NCBI GenBank assembly: GCA_019096195.1
Contig: JAGTXK010000014.1
Coordinates: 1 to 64,000 of the forward strand
Length of the DNA stretch: 64,000 bases
From: Boletus sp. NGJ
Lineage: Eukaryota > Basidiomycota > Agaricomycetes > Boletales > Boletaceae
Direction of reading: 5' to 3'
Part shown: positions 24,019 through 36,491 of the stretch, one piece after another
Position numbering within the stretch: the first letter of the stretch is position 1
Layout: every line of letters starts with the position of its first letter
Notes under the pieces: generated by a model
What the model saw: only the letters and a program-made list of their open reading frames with translations
What the model was told of the DNA's origin: nothing
Database searches by the model: none
Program-made: the position numbers and the translations under genes

Positions 24019-26542
24019 TTAATCGCACGTCCCCTCGGCCACCCACACGTCTGCTAACGTCGTAGAGGGTCATGTCAGACGCGATAATATATGATCCTGG
24101 CCGCTTACCTGCACCACCAGGGATGTCGTTCTCCGTCCACCACTTTGCTGTCCAAAGCTGCCCGTCTGAAAAAGGGTAATTTTTTCAAAAAAAAAAGGAT
24201 GAGCCTCTCGATGGCCGCACAAGACCAGAGACGTCCTCACCGTACACCGCCTCTTCGTCTCCCGTATAGACGACCTAGTCGGGAGGTTCAGATATGCCAG
24301 ACATGTTCGAAAGAGACTCGGAGGTCTAGGGATGAGCAAAGCGAAGAGCGCGTACCGTGGCGCTCCATGGCGATACGTCCCCACACAGACAGGAGTTCGG
24401 GGACGTGGTGGAGGTGGAGGTGGGTGCGTGGATCGACGTCGTTGTCGTTGTAGGCCTAGGCAACGTGGCCGTACTGGTCGGGCTCGGCGCGGTCGTCGAC
24501 CCGCTGCCCATGTTGTCCCGGATGTTGTCCCATTTGCTGTTCGGGTAGCTGGGAGAGCACGCACGCGTTGAGCAATACGTACCGGGTCATCGTGCACGCG
24601 GGACCTACTGGATGTGGTTCTGTGAAAAAGAGTGGTGAGGTTGTAACACGGAATGCGATCGGCGTTGCACGTTTGTTCGACTCACCGGTGTCTGATCCAG
24701 CTGACCAAGCGTCACTCCAGCGGTCTGAACGAGCGAGTCTGAGCCCGTCTTGTCGGTCGAAAGCTAGGGTACCGTCGACAATAAGAACATCATGCCGATC
24801 TCACGGAACACACCTCCCAGAACATGCACCCCGCCAGCGATTTGGACATGATGTATTCGGCTTTGATCCTTACGATGTCTGGTATGTCATATGAAACCAA
24901 CTCTCGCTTGATCGGGTCGTAAGAGTAGCTCGTGACGTCCTCTAAGTCTTCAAACACCCGCGCGCCTGGTATAGGGAGGTCCTTGTAAGAGTAGACACCA
25001 GCTTGTAACGTCCCGGGGCCAATCTGGATTGGAAATCAGTACACCTAGAATGGACTGGGATTTTTACCCTGCTTCACCCCGCTGTAAGACTGTCCTAACC
25101 CGTTTGTATTCTCAAAGGCACGCCCATAGAGCGGTATTCCTGCGGATCTCGTTTCATACATCGTTCCTTTGACGGAGAGGGGGGGGAAGTTATTACCCAT
25201 TGCAAGCTTTCTGGGAGTCGCGCCGGAAGAAATGTAGTGCTTGACAGCAGCATCCGTGCTCACACCTGTCCTTGAGCCACCGTACAAGTTCGCTTGGTTG
25301 TCCGCCTGTGATAAACGATGTAAAGAACTGAAGCGTGCCCATGAAACGAAACGGGTACAAATGTCAGCCAAGAGCCAGCATAATCGTACGCCTATGCAAG
25401 CAACGTGAGCCCGCGATGCAAGAGGGAACAGGATCCATTGTACCATCAAATTCCAATAAGTGAGGACTCGGTCCAACTGCGGGACCGGATAGTATGCATA
25501 ATTCTGGGATCCCGCTGACACTGCGGCCTAGAAATCTCGTCATGATCTAAGTCGTGTGGAGAAAGCTCAAGGTTACAGTCAATTCATAAGGTGTGGTATC
25601 TCCGTTTGCGGTCGCAAGATCATCAAAGGCATCTCGAAGGGATGTCATGAGTTCCAGAAAGCCTCGGCCCTCCGCTTCGTTTGCTGGATACTCAAAGTCT
25701 ACATCTCTACATAGATTCGTATTAAGCACCGAAAAACGGCGAGAGAATAAGAAACGTACATTCCGTCAAACCCATAATCTTTGATTAAATGAACTGCACT
25801 CGCAACGAAATTTCCCCGGAGATTGCTATCGGTGAGGAACGAGAAGTGGCCGTCCTGGGAATATGTCCAACCGCCAACAGACAACAGGACTTTCAGGTGT
25901 CTTTTTGGGTTCCAAAGTGAGTTCCTGTCAAGAATATGACTCGAGAAGCATACCGATGGGCTAGCTTCAACAAGTAGAGCTAGACGACAACGTGAGGAAA
26001 TGACCGCATGACTATGGATACTGTCAACGTCACCTGCTTCAAACAGCCGTACAGGTTATTCCCTGGGTCGTTCCAAGAGTCACCGGGGAAGTGTTTCTTC
26101 AGCAACCGTCAGATGACGACGTCTCGCCCCGACGACGGGCTGCGACAGGCATACCTCTTCATCAGCCCAGCTGTCCGTAAGGAAGACCTCGCCGGTGTTA
26201 GCTGACACGTCCGCGAACGCATACAGGATATGTGTCAGTTGGCTTGGGTCAATGTCCGTTGGTTCTGTGATGGATCAGTCACGTTCAAAAACGACAACCG
26301 TCTGACACGCACGAAAGTTGGCAGCATATATACCCCTTACGATGAGAGAGGGACGTTAGAGAGCTACTGGATGTCACAGAAAGACGATACCAGTTCGTGA
26401 AGTATGCTGCTTGGATGTATGAATTGGAGCCCCGGCGCTGCGTGCTATTAGATGGAGTCAGTATGGACGCAGCATAGCACGACCCCAGGGTAGACAACAA
26501 TGTCAGAGTCGAGAGCCACTGGGACGAAAGGAGTGAAAACAT
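24019..26542 (-). CDS. GH18 chitinase with C-terminal chitin-binding module (CBM5/12)
   Basis: Secreted endochitinase. A signal peptide ([20 protein letters not shown]) leads to [10 protein letters not shown], then a 23-nt exon (26313-26335) encoding GIYAANF, then [19 protein letters not shown], typical of GH18. [12 protein letters not shown] is the substrate-binding strand. The catalytic DxxDxDxE signature reads DGIDVDFE across an intron near 25700-25760. Later landmarks are [23 protein letters not shown] and IPLYGRAF. A Thr/Ser/Pro linker (about 24380-24480) joins a carbohydrate-binding module with SPWSAT and [10 protein letters not shown]. The gene ends [12 protein letters not shown] after a last intron, stop at 24019-24021. 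More than ten introns. The exact path around 25200-25400 was not fully resolved. Likely roles are hyphal wall remodelling or mycoparasitism. Confidence 0.9.
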
Positions 26543-27666
26543 CGCCAGCGAGCACTGAACGGGAGCCTGAGCGACCTCGCATGAACTCAGATTCTGATGG
26601 TCTTTTTGTACTGAGTGAGAGGCAGGCTCGGGCTGAAGGATCACCGAGGTAGACCGAAAACGTCGCCCTCGGCTCCCAGCGTTTGCCTCTCGATAAGGTG
26701 CGACATGGGTTAGTTTCGACTGCCTGGTGCGCTGTCAAAGGGTCGTCTGTCATACCAAATACACCCCTGAAGAACAGGAATCAGCGGCTCAGTAAGGGAT
26801 ATGCCACAGCGAGGTGTTGTGGCATGAGTGTTCGGAGATGAGCCCCACCGAGCCACGTTGTGCTATCAGGATCAGAGCAGAAGTCGCTGTCCAAGGCAGG
26901 ATGATTGACTTGCTGGCAAAGGCCCGCCTCCTTTCGGAAGGAAACTCGCGTACATTCAATTCACTGCGAAGCTCAGGGACCCGATGCTCCGATAACCTGC
27001 ACCTCTCGATGCTTTGAATAACGGAATTACCATACGAAAGCATTAAGACATGGGCTGGGAATGTATCGAGCATAGCAACAGTACAAGACGCCCCACCAAG
27101 AAAGGGTACTTCAAACGAGTGTAGAGGAGGGTGTCAATTTTGGGGAATATGCTGCGTTGATTTGTAGTAAAGCTTGATTGGGGAAGAAGATGGCAAGTTT
27201 GCAAGCACAAGCAAAGATGGCGATGCAGAAACAAGGAGGGATGACAAAAAGGATCCAGAGGAAAATAGAGCTGATTGAGTAATGCGGATACTGCAAACTA
27301 ATGTGTTAAGATAGATAGCAACAGCGGTGAATAGGAAAGAGTAGTGAGCCAGGACGAAGAGACACCTGATCCGATGCCCTTGATCAGGAAGCTAAAAAGA
27401 CCAGGTCGAGAAGAAACGAGAGGAGGAGAACGAGAACGTAGGATCAGGAGGTGTGCCGGACGATGGTATAATGGGATGCCACAGAAATCCCAATGCCCCG
27501 AGGTGGCGCTCGACCTACTGCCTAAAGTCACAATCATAACGTATTCAGCGAAGAGTCTAGTCATCCTCAAGTTTGACACGACATCACCTTTGCAAACTTC
27601 CCAATCGTTCGTTCAAGTTGCACACCTCCATCCTCCTTTCGTCTAAGCGAACATTCTATCCACATG
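26543..27666. other. Long upstream region of the chitinase gene
   Basis: About 1.1 kb between the Spg1 stop and the chitinase start, both on the minus strand. Minus-strand frames at 27043-27296 and 27298-27579 are hydrophobic but show no known domain. Most likely promoter and 3' flank. Confidence 0.45.
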
Positions 27667-28612
27667 TTACACATCCACATAAATAAGCACCGGTTCTCCA
27701 ACACCTTCGATCTCTGGAATCACGCATTTCAGGTCGAATGCCTTTGCAAGTACTATCTTGAAAATCTTTTGAACATTAATCGATGCGGATGTTGAACAGA
27801 AGATTAGCGATGCATGCATTGCTCGCGCAAATCGCTTCGCCTGCGAGCTCGTCGGTGCATAGATCTGAACAAATCAACAAATTGACAGACCTGTTTAGTA
27901 ATTTCCTCTTGTTCATCCCGCGGGAAGGTTGCAAACGTGTCAAACTTCGTCCCGATCAAGAATGGAATTGCGGTCTGCGAAAGGATGATGTGAGTTTCAT
28001 GCGCACGAGACCTCGTTTGGACGTCATAAGAGCAAGGATGACTGTAGCACTTTTGCCAACACGTCCCTGCATTCCACATCGCGTACGATATCGCGTAACT
28101 GAAGACCGGAAGGCAGCACATTCACTGACTCACCTTGTTGAACCCCCTGGCTTGTCGATACCACTCTTTCACCGAGTTCAGCGTCGACTTTCGCGAAAGG
28201 TCGAACATGAAGAGTATGGCAACGGCATCATTGCAAACAAGAGGCAGCATGTTCACAAATTCTCGTTGCCCTCCAAGGTCCCAGATGGAGAATGTGATTG
28301 TTGTCCGTCGCACGGTTATTGTCTTCTCCATGAAATTAACGCCTGACGAGAGCTAGTTGAGAATATGAACGAATTCGTTGAATTGGTACACTAACCCAGC
28401 GTCTGGATATAATCTTCATCGAAACTGCCTTCCACATACTTGACCATGAGACTCGTCTTGCCTATCTGCGAATCTCCGACCATTCCAACTTTGATGACCA
28501 CGCTATTCTTCTCCTCATTGTTTTCCAGCAGGGGGTGTGGACTTGGACCGCTGGGGCCGGCCAATGAGGAAGTGGAAGTTGAAGTAGTCGGAGCGGACAT
28601 AATAGGGCCCAA
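27667..28612 (-). CDS. spg1: Septum-promoting small GTPase Spg1/Tem1
   Basis: Ras-like GTPase that switches on the septation initiation/mitotic exit network at the spindle pole body. G1 loop GDSQIGKTS, then [15 protein letters not shown], intron, then [20 protein letters not shown] with G3 [13 protein letters not shown]. The next blocks, [20 protein letters not shown] and YRQARGFNK, and the G4-like stretch IGTKFDTF, match Spg1 almost residue for residue. The end is [19 protein letters not shown], then VIPEIEG and a stop at 27667-27669. Two start codons are possible, 28612 (MGPIMSAP) and 28600 (MSAPTTS). Four or five short introns. The Ser/Thr/Pro N-terminal extension before the G domain is of ordinary length for fungi. 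Confidence 0.94.
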
Positions 28613-30293
28613 GTAGGGGTTGAAGCCGAATGAAAGATTTACTGGAAGCTGGATGGGTAACCTTTTGGAAACTAGGGTATAGAGTGGTAGTATGAAATAG
28701 GAGGGATCAAAAGAAATCGGTAGAAAAGTTAGAGAAAAGAAAGACGCGTTCTGTGATGCGTTGGTGAGAGGTTCGATAAGCGCTCCAGGTCAGAACGACC
28801 GGCCTACGCCCAGGAAAGAGCAGAACTGAGGCGTAAACAACTTGAAATTGTTGCTTTGTCGTCCGTCAACAACCAACGCAGAAACAGACGAGGTGTAATG
28901 GTGAGATGGCTGAACTGGCGCAACTTGGTCACAACGTGCCTCCAGTTCACAGGCTCTCGGCAGTCACAGTTTGAGTTTCAACCACCTACTTTATGAAAAC
29001 TTGGGTTACAATCCATTCAACGCCAACACGACTTCATCCTCTCGGGCGACGACTCACACCTCACTGGACGCGTATCCCATCATTCATCCAGGTACACCAT
29101 ATGCAACAGTATACCACCAGTTGTGCGTCTCGTCGTGCACAACTTGTTCTCCTTCGTCCCTCGGTCTTTTCATCACGACTCAGGTCATGGACGTACTGGT
29201 ACTACTTTCCATTTCCGCGTCACCTAACTTAGTAATGGCGTTTTTCTTATGTTTACATACCAAATGACATCCGACTTGTGTCCTATCGCCGTCCACGGTT
29301 GCTATTCCCTGAGACGATATCTCATGGGCCCGGGGTGGCTAGAGCCACTATCTCTACCGTTGGGCGCACGTTTTCGGCTTATTCTTCGCGTCATGGGCGT
29401 GTATCAACTATTTGGGTACACGATATCCTTAAACCAACTTGCAGCACTTGCCCAAAGTTCTTCATATACTGAGTCACTAAGTATTGGCCTAGCCAACGAG
29501 ACCATCCCTGGTTCCGCGAGCCCTAGACAAGGCTGTTTTGTTACTCTAATATTGATGTAAACGACATGATATTTGTTGTGTTCATCCTGATAGCACCACC
29601 ACAATCGCTTAGTCGACGTCCATGACACAGTGAGTAGATAAAAATGGGGCGCGATGTGGAGTGCTTGCTGTTACGCAGGCGACCGTGGAACACGACTGTT
29701 AAGGCAGGCTTGCCACAAATACTCCGGCGCTGGTTCGTGGCTCCTAACGACATGTTCTCCTTTATCAATAGTTGTGAAGCACCTGGAACAGCTGTAGTGG
29801 CACCGGAACCAACGTACAGGTCTGGTGATGGTGCGCTTAGTGGTCCTTGAACATGAGTTGGTCGTGTACAACCAATTGTTCGGAACTTACTTCCTGCATG
29901 CACCTTGCAAACTGTGTACCACACAAGGCCATAAAGAGCGGTCGAGAAGCAAATCAACGAACCCTTCTAACTCCCAGTCATTGTGTATACTCCCGAGCAA
30001 AGCTGAAGGAGATATGTGAATAGTGGTACCCCGTTGGAAATTGAGAAAGCTTGGTAAGAAGTGTGAATGATTCTACTAGGGTTGGGGTTTTGCCTCTCCA
30101 TGAGGCTGAAGGCAACCCACACGCATCATCCTATGTCACGGAAGAACGCAAGGGCCAGGGACATGAGGCGAGCTGCGTGCCGTACGATATACGTAGACTG
30201 ACGCCGGCTGTGAAAGAGTAGAACGCTTCCAGATATAACGCCAGCCTTGGGACAAGGGGAGGAGGCCAGAGACGGCGCGACCGACCCGCTACA
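28613..30293. other. Long stretch without a supported gene
   Basis: About 1.7 kb between divergent genes. Frames up to 138 codons on both strands (for example 29249-29560 plus, 29541-29957 minus) show no recognisable domain. It may hold old gene debris, but I cannot name a source. Confidence 0.4.
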
Positions 30294-31796
30294 ATGCTCT
30301 CCCTTAGCCAACTCATCCAAACTACCAATCAAACCACTTACAAGCTAGATTTGACCGGCGTTGTGGGACTATTCGGAGGCGACAATGCGGTCGACGCACT
30401 GGAGACAATCCACTTATACGCTGGTCGAAGATGGGCGGGATGGTACAACTATCCAGGAACCGCGACGGTAGCAAAGAGATTTGGCCAGATGGCCGTCGGT
30501 CGATTGTGGGACAGCCTCTTCCCTGGACCAAACGAATCCCCCGAAATCACTTTCAACCTCGCTGGCAAGTCTGGCCCTGATTACAGCGGGTCGTTTTCTG
30601 GAACCAAATTGCAGACAAAGTATCTGGGGTATTTGATAGCAGAAGCGTGCACCGAGTGTTCCACCAGGCCACTCCGACTCCTTAAGAAGGACGGCACTGA
30701 AGGGAGGGTGACTGGGAGCGCTGCCGTTGTCACAGTTGTGTCGCTTCTTCCACAACAGCACGAAAAGATTTCGCGGAGCCTGACGAGGAGTAACATCAGC
30801 ATCACCAAACAGAAGCATGAAGTCATCCCGATGAAACGAAAACACGACCCTCCTCTCGCGCTCTGGGCAATTGTACCATCGCTGGTCAGCATACTTGCTT
30901 GTGTTTTCAGCCTCCTCGGCCGGGATTTCCTCTGTGCATCCCTCATTCTTCTTGGCATTATCAGCAGCGGCTTCTTATCCTTTGCCCTCGGGACAGCGAC
31001 ACTAAAGATTCGTGTTCCGGTACCGTCCGTAGCCTCGCCTCCAGGGGATGGGTTGATGTTGCCAGCGGATGGAAGCATAATCGTCCTGAAAGGAAAGGAA
31101 GCGGATGTGAACATAATCACAAAGGGGGAGTTCGAGCTCGATTATTCAGACGGGATACTGCCGCATGAGAAGCACCACACCATAGGAGCTAGCGCGCTCC
31201 TCCTGATGATTCAGTTCTTGTTACAGCTCCTCCTCATCCCACTCTGCACACTCTTTGGCCAACTCACGTTTCTTGCTTCCTTCGTCGTTTCGGGAGGGTA
31301 TCATTTATATGTGGTGTCGCATGAGGCGGAAAAGGTCCATCAAGAGCTCCTCCTCCAGCAGCTCTCCGTGCAAATGGACAAACGCAAGTTAGGGACGAGG
31401 ACGCAAATGGCAGTCTTTACCTGTTTGGTCCTAGGAGACACCGACCGCCAAGGACCGCCAATGTCTAACCCTGGTGCTGTTTTGAGTCACATTCTACCCA
31501 ACGAGACACCAGTTTGGAGATACTGGAAGAGGAAGGTGTTGAGAGGGCTGGCACACTTTTGGAATTGGGACTCAGAATCTTCGCTTCCCTACACTCCGAG
31601 CATCCAAGCCGTGCCCGAGGATCAAACAGACGTCGATGAATACTCGAATTTCACAAAACAAGACATCAGTCTCCTAGACGACCTCATCGACGACGCTTGG
31701 TGCGTCTTCAACGGATATCCGAAGTGGCGATATAGCGAGTCCGAGGTCGTGGAACTTGAAAAAATCATCTTGCTTCCGAGAGGTAGTTCTACTTAA
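30294..31796 (+). CDS. Unrecognised intronless multi-pass membrane protein
   Basis: A single uninterrupted frame of 500 codons, unusual here because almost every neighbour is split by introns. Not recognised. The N-terminal 160 residues are soluble-looking (LDLTGVVGLFGGDNAVDALE, HLYAGRRWAGWYNYPG). Hydrophobic spans lie at about residues 190-240 (IVPSLVSILACVFSLLG, FLCASLILLGIISSGFLSFA) and 297-342 (LLLMIQFLLQLLLIPLC, LTFLASFVVSGGYHLYVVS). A cytosol-like C-terminal part follows, with tryptophan-rich VWRYWKRKVLRGLAHFWNW and an acidic stretch. No enzyme motif seen. The layout, soluble head plus four spans plus tail, hints at a lineage-specific membrane family. Convergent with the Dss4-like gene, 198 bases apart. 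Confidence 0.75.
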   Translation: MLSLSQLIQTTNQTTYKLDLTGVVGLFGGDNAVDALETIHLYAGRRWAGWYNYPGTATVAKRFGQMAVGRLWDSLFPGPNESPEITFNLAGKSGPDYSGSFSGTKLQTKYLGYLIAEACTECSTRPLRLLKKDGTEGRVTGSAAVVTVVSLLPQQHEKISRSLTRSNISITKQKHEVIPMKRKHDPPLALWAIVPSLVSILACVFSLLGRDFLCASLILLGIISSGFLSFALGTATLKIRVPVPSVASPPGDGLMLPADGSIIVLKGKEADVNIITKGEFELDYSDGILPHEKHHTIGASALLLMIQFLLQLLLIPLCTLFGQLTFLASFVVSGGYHLYVVSHEAEKVHQELLLQQLSVQMDKRKLGTRTQMAVFTCLVLGDTDRQGPPMSNPGAVLSHILPNETPVWRYWKRKVLRGLAHFWNWDSESSLPYTPSIQAVPEDQTDVDEYSNFTKQDISLLDDLIDDAWCVFNGYPKWRYSESEVVELEKIILLPRGSST

Positions 31797-31994
31797 TGTA
31801 CGTCAATGCTTGTGGGCGTCACACATCGTTGTTTCGATTGATGAGACGGAGTCTAGTGTGACCGCAAGTTATGCCACACAATGCTGTAGTATATTGCTTC
31901 AAAGCCTAGCCTGGGTATTCCACTGTTAACGCATACTTCACAAAAGAGTGACCATGCAACGATTCGTTACCTTTCAAGTCCAGTGCCGCACATC

Positions 31995-32614
31995 TTAGCT
32001 TGGTACTGCATACTTGACTCGCGAGCATGCTAGCCAAAACTCCTTGCCGCCTTCTTCACTCCAGCCTAGCGGACCGACATCGCAATCGGCGCAAATGAGG
32101 AACTTGATCGGTTTCGGCGAGGCTATGGGAGAAGGGGACTATTATACATCGTAGTAGACATTGATACGGGGCCAATACCTGTCGTGTCTCCCGCACGAAC
32201 CACGGAGCGAGAAAACCCAACATTCTCAAACTCCATTGGAGATGGCGTGACAAGCCACCATTGCACCGTCGCAGGGGGTGCCGGAAGCGGTGCCAGAACG
32301 GGATCGACGGGATGCCCAGGGGAATCTATCTGATACGCAGTCGGCGTTCACATCGTGTCGTCGATGTTCTGCATCTGCCTTACCTCGATCCCAGATCGCT
32401 CGACCAGCTTGCCAACGCCACGCTTCAGGATGACGCTGCGACAACCTCGTGGACAGAGGAGGTCGTATCTGTTCGTTAAAACACCTTCCTCAGATTCGTG
32501 AGGAAGCGTGAGGTCAGGCAACATGAGTTCTTGGAACGCTCGGCCATCTGCAGTCAGTGTCCCTGGGGCCGTGCGCAATGCCTCAAGGATCCCAGACGGC
32601 GAAGGAGTGCTCAT
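31995..32614 (-). CDS. Mss4/Dss4-like Rab-binding zinc protein
   Basis: Family of small zinc-binding proteins (mammalian MSS4/RABIF, yeast Dss4) that bind nucleotide-free exocytic Rab GTPases and act as chaperones or weak exchange factors. Exon 1 gives MSTPSPSGILEALRTAPG, LTNRYDLLCPRGCRSVILK and GVGKLVERSGIEV. After an intron come VLAPLPAPPATVQWWLVTPS and PMEFENVGFSR. After another comes PIKFLICADCDVGPLGWSEE, EFWLACSRVKYAV and the stop at 31995-31997. The two zinc pairs are represented by the cysteines in CPRGC and CADC. Upstream, a tRNA-Gly gene lies within 160 bases. Complete in three exons. Confidence 0.85.
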
Positions 32615-32770
32615 GCCGTCGAGTTTGCTAGTAGTGCCTCGGGCCCGAGTTTTGGGTGAGATCTGAGGTGACGCAGGACGGGAACAAGTCCTCTACCTCA
32701 GAGGACGTCCACTGCTAGTAACAACTTGAAATGGAAACGACTAAATTTTTAAAAAAGCGGGCGCACAAAA

Positions 32771-32841
32771 TGCATTAAGAGGGAATCGAACCCCCGGCGG
32801 GTCGATGGCAACGACCCAGGTTACCACTACCCCATTAATGC
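32771..32841 (-). tRNA. tRNA-Gly (anticodon GCC)
   Basis: Read on the minus strand, 71 bases fold as a cloverleaf: acceptor GCATTAA paired with TTAATGC plus discriminator A, anticodon stem GGTCG/CGACC enclosing the loop TTGCCAT with anticodon GCC, T arm GGGGG-TTCGATT-CCCTC. No intron. A T4 run follows directly at the 3' side (minus strand), consistent with RNA polymerase III termination. Identical to the gene at 39280-39350. Confidence 0.95.
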
Positions 32842-32967
32842 AATGGTCAAACAACACTTCGAATACACTTCTGTAGCTTCCCACAATGAGATACTATACA
32901 AGCACTCTTCTGAGTCTCAGATATACTCATATCCAAAATAGCTTATAAATAAGGCCATTCTTCAGAC

Positions 32968-35900
32968 TCACGACAGATTCACTACCACCCCTCCGCCAGT
33001 CCTGAATCGTCCAATAACCTGACCTGCGTAGTTGACGACGACTTCTCTCTCCCGGCCGGCAATATTATCATCAACGGTGAAGACTGCGGAGTTGAGCATT
33101 CCACCACTCCAGACAAAGTCAAGAGTAATCCCGCCCCGGATACGCGCGCCTCTGATCGAACCGGTGTTCCAATTTGCAGGTAGCGCTGGCAGGAGTGTCA
33201 CTTGAAGTGGAGTATCGATACTAGCCACGTCGGGAGCCTGCAAAAGACCATTCTGGAAATGAGGTACATCAGTTTAATATTTCCTCTGTTGGCATCTAAT
33301 GACTCACCAGAACTGCAGCCGGGTATCCAAAGTTGGCATCAATTTGGAACACGGTCGATCCAGGGGTATAAAGATCGAACAGGTTCGGGGCAAGGTTCCT
33401 CTCGATAGTGTACTAGCACGGCAACAGTCAGAAAACTAAAGCCAAAACAAATCGGACACATACAGTGAGCTCCTTGTAGAACTCGCTTTCATTTCCAAGT
33501 TGAGCCCAACCCGCTGCTCTCCAGACCTTCTCCCAGCCTGAATCAGCATCTGGGCCAGTGCCATCACCTCTGTGAAGTAAACTTGTTTCAGCGGCCGCTA
33601 GAACTTGCTCTTTGGTATAATTCAGGAACGTTCCATTGATGGTCAAACCGCCTTGTAGAGCAGGATCATATGATGCGATAGCATAACCTGGGTATAACTG
33701 AAATTTTTCTGAGTTGGGTCACCCAAAAGAAACCCAGTGTACTGACACCTATCAGATGACTCAGGTGGCGATGGGTATCCGTTGGGGAATCCATATCGAC
33801 TTTCCATTCTGGGAGCGGTCCAGCGTTTGGCCAAGTGTAGTTGAAACAACTTACCTTGTAATTGACCCCACCATCCGACGCGGAGGCCCTTGTCCATTTG
33901 AGCACGCTTGGATAGCACAGCTAAGATTCCGTTAGAAAAGAGCTCTCTGCCAGGTAAGAAAACATACAATTCAAGAATGCAGTGTCTGTGTCGCCAGCTA
34001 CTGCGAATCCTTGCTCAACGACGTTGAAAAGTTGCCAAATAAGCTGTTGAGCGTGAGCACATCCTAAATCCTTGTCATTCAATGCAGTGTGGTATTAATC
34101 TATATTGAGCGCACCGAATGTGATCGGAACCTGCTCAGGTGAGTTGCAGGGTGCTGTGACTAGAGTGGAGTCATTGAAGTATAAATCTTCGATAAGCTTT
34201 TCAAGGTGGAAACTTGCAACAGCCTACAGGTAGCCCATCGTAAACTTTGTCTCAAAGACGACAATAATCATTACCTTGACAAGCGGGTATCCTTGAGATT
34301 TCCACCATTGGACATCGTTAGTGTAGTCAAAGTGATCCCAAACATGGACCATCTAGCATGCATGGGCACAATACCATAACCAAAAGTGAACAACGTACCA
34401 TCCAGACATTCGATTCTACGACGAGTTTGTTAGCTGGACGTCTCAACTTAACTCGGACACACGACGCACCAGGGTAATTAGCCCATTGTGCTGAACCGCC
34501 GCCGAGCTTCATTCCAGTGTGGCCAAAGATCTGGGGAGCTTTAGGAAAGCAAAGTGCTCAACAAATCACGCAGGCGTACGTTCATCTGCAGCAGCATTAA
34601 CGTATGCCACGCAACATACCGACACGAAAAACTGACCTCGTTATGGGTTACCCAGCCAGAGCTGATGTTGTACAGAACCCAAGCGGTGTAGGCTCCACGT
34701 GGAGCCCAGGTATTCTAAATCCGTTATATTTATATCTCGACTTTCTTTTCCTCGTAACTGGTAACACACCTCGAAGTAATCGAATAGGGGAATAGCAACA
34801 TCCATGTTGGTCATCTCGGCGAACCAATAATTCATCTGGATATTAATGTTGGAGTCTGAGAGTGAAATTAAAAATGCCAGGTTGTTTTGAAATTCATAAG
34901 CGTACTCACGGTAGTCTGTTTCGCAGAATTAACGCCGTATGTATCATCTAATTCAGGGGTAGGTAATGAAGACTCACCCGCAGACCAAGCACTGGTCAGC
35001 CCATCAGCCCACTTGCCCTGCAAGTTTGCTGGTAGAGTCCCTCTAGCGCTACTAGTTAATAGATACCTGCCAAAATTGAATGTCAACCATTCCAAGTATG
35101 TGTTTCCAACGTTCGTTTGGTATGATGCAACGATCTGGTCTGTAGGCGTGCTGAAGTCTGGTATCTGGCCAAGCGAAAGTGAAAATGGTCCCATAATCGA
35201 CTGGTAGTCTGCAACATGTTCCGCGCGAACGGAATTGTAGCCCGTAGATTTAAGATTTACTGAACCCAAAATGCTAACAAGATTGCTGTGAGGGTCCGGG
35301 CCTTGAAAAGAGTAATCGAAAGCAGCATTTCCAGCTGCCATAGCATAGTTGGTGTCGCCGACCCAAGTAATCCACGCTTCGGAGGCACCATTGACGCTGA
35401 GGGTGGCGTTAGGAGGATTTGAGCCGGGGATTGCAGAACATGCCGTGACACTGCCTGGTGCCTCCACTTGAGCAAGTATCTCGTAGAGCATCCCAGGGTT
35501 GGACACATAACCCCGGATACTAAGAGTCGATTTATCGAAACAAGTGACATTGGGAGTCAAAAGCCCGACCTCGGCGCTGACAGAGAATGCGTATGTGAGT
35601 GGTGGGAGTTGGTTGGTAGAGTTTACGTATTGCACACAAGCCTGAATGGGATGCGAGCAGAACGTCTCTCTGTCACCGGAGTCAGTTTGCTACTCTCTCC
35701 TGAAAGCGTCATCAACGATACCTGTTAAAGGTTGCACCAGCCTGTGACCACGTCGTTCGTGTAGTCGCTTCGTCAAGGTCCAACCACCTCGCATAATTTG
35801 TCACCGTGCCGGAGGTGTCCAATGTCGCTAGTAAGTACCCTGCCCCGGCATATGAACCTGTAACGATCCCCACCCGGATAAATAATAGCACGGATAACAT

Positions 35901-36491
35901 GGCATGTGGATGAGCATCAGTTCCAAAAATGACCATCCTTCCTCACCATATGCTCCAGCATCAGTCATAATTTCCCCGATGTCTTGACAATGCTGTTAGT
36001 TTCAACTCTGCAATATATGGCAAATTGTTCGTACCCCCAATTGTGCCAGATGAGCTAGAAAAGATAGTTTGGCGAATGCTCTGCATGTCTTGGGCGAGTT
36101 GAGTGTGCTGCGAGGGCAGACTGTTACCACCATTGTACGACTGCGATAATGAGTTTTGTCACTTCTAGACGGCAGGACCACGTACAGGATCCTGGAAAGG
36201 TCCGCCGGACCAGAGAGATTCAATGTTGAGCTGAGTTGACTCCTGTGAGGTGCCGCCGGGGAGCATCGCTGTGTGTGCCATACGTTCTCGGGGACGGCGT
36301 TGACTGACTCATAATTAGAACATACCAGCCAAATAACCATTTCCGACTGGAAGCGACTCTTGCGCCCATATGTGTCCCGGTGCGGTATACCAGAGACCAT
36401 TACCGGAAGACGGAAAGCCAGGGGGGGCAGAGAGCGTCAGAGATGCACATGTCGTGACGGTTACAATGCAGTAAAACCGTCTGAACAGCAT
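32968..36491 (-). CDS. GH95 alpha-L-fucosidase, secreted
   Basis: Removes terminal L-fucose from glycans. I start at 36491, where [20 protein letters not shown] gives a signal peptide, followed by [20 protein letters not shown], the family's opening motif. Later landmarks: ESLWSGGPF-type sequence near 36200, [20 protein letters not shown] (about 35010), [28 protein letters not shown] (34790-34835), [77 protein letters not shown] and [16 protein letters not shown]. Stop at 32968-32970. Split by about fifteen short introns, so exact exon edges are provisional, but all domains are present in order. A decayed duplicate lies at 37237-37830. Longer in-frame upstream starts exist (36830) but lack a signal peptide. 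Confidence 0.87.

Noticed and set aside
24332-24571. Arg/Gly-rich frames on the plus strand at the chitinase linker
   Set aside because: Antisense of the Thr/Ser/Pro linker; no independent support.
28613-30293. Possible gene or transposon debris upstream of Spg1
   Set aside because: Read in both orientations; no transposase, reverse transcriptase, terminal repeat or other family signature could be identified.
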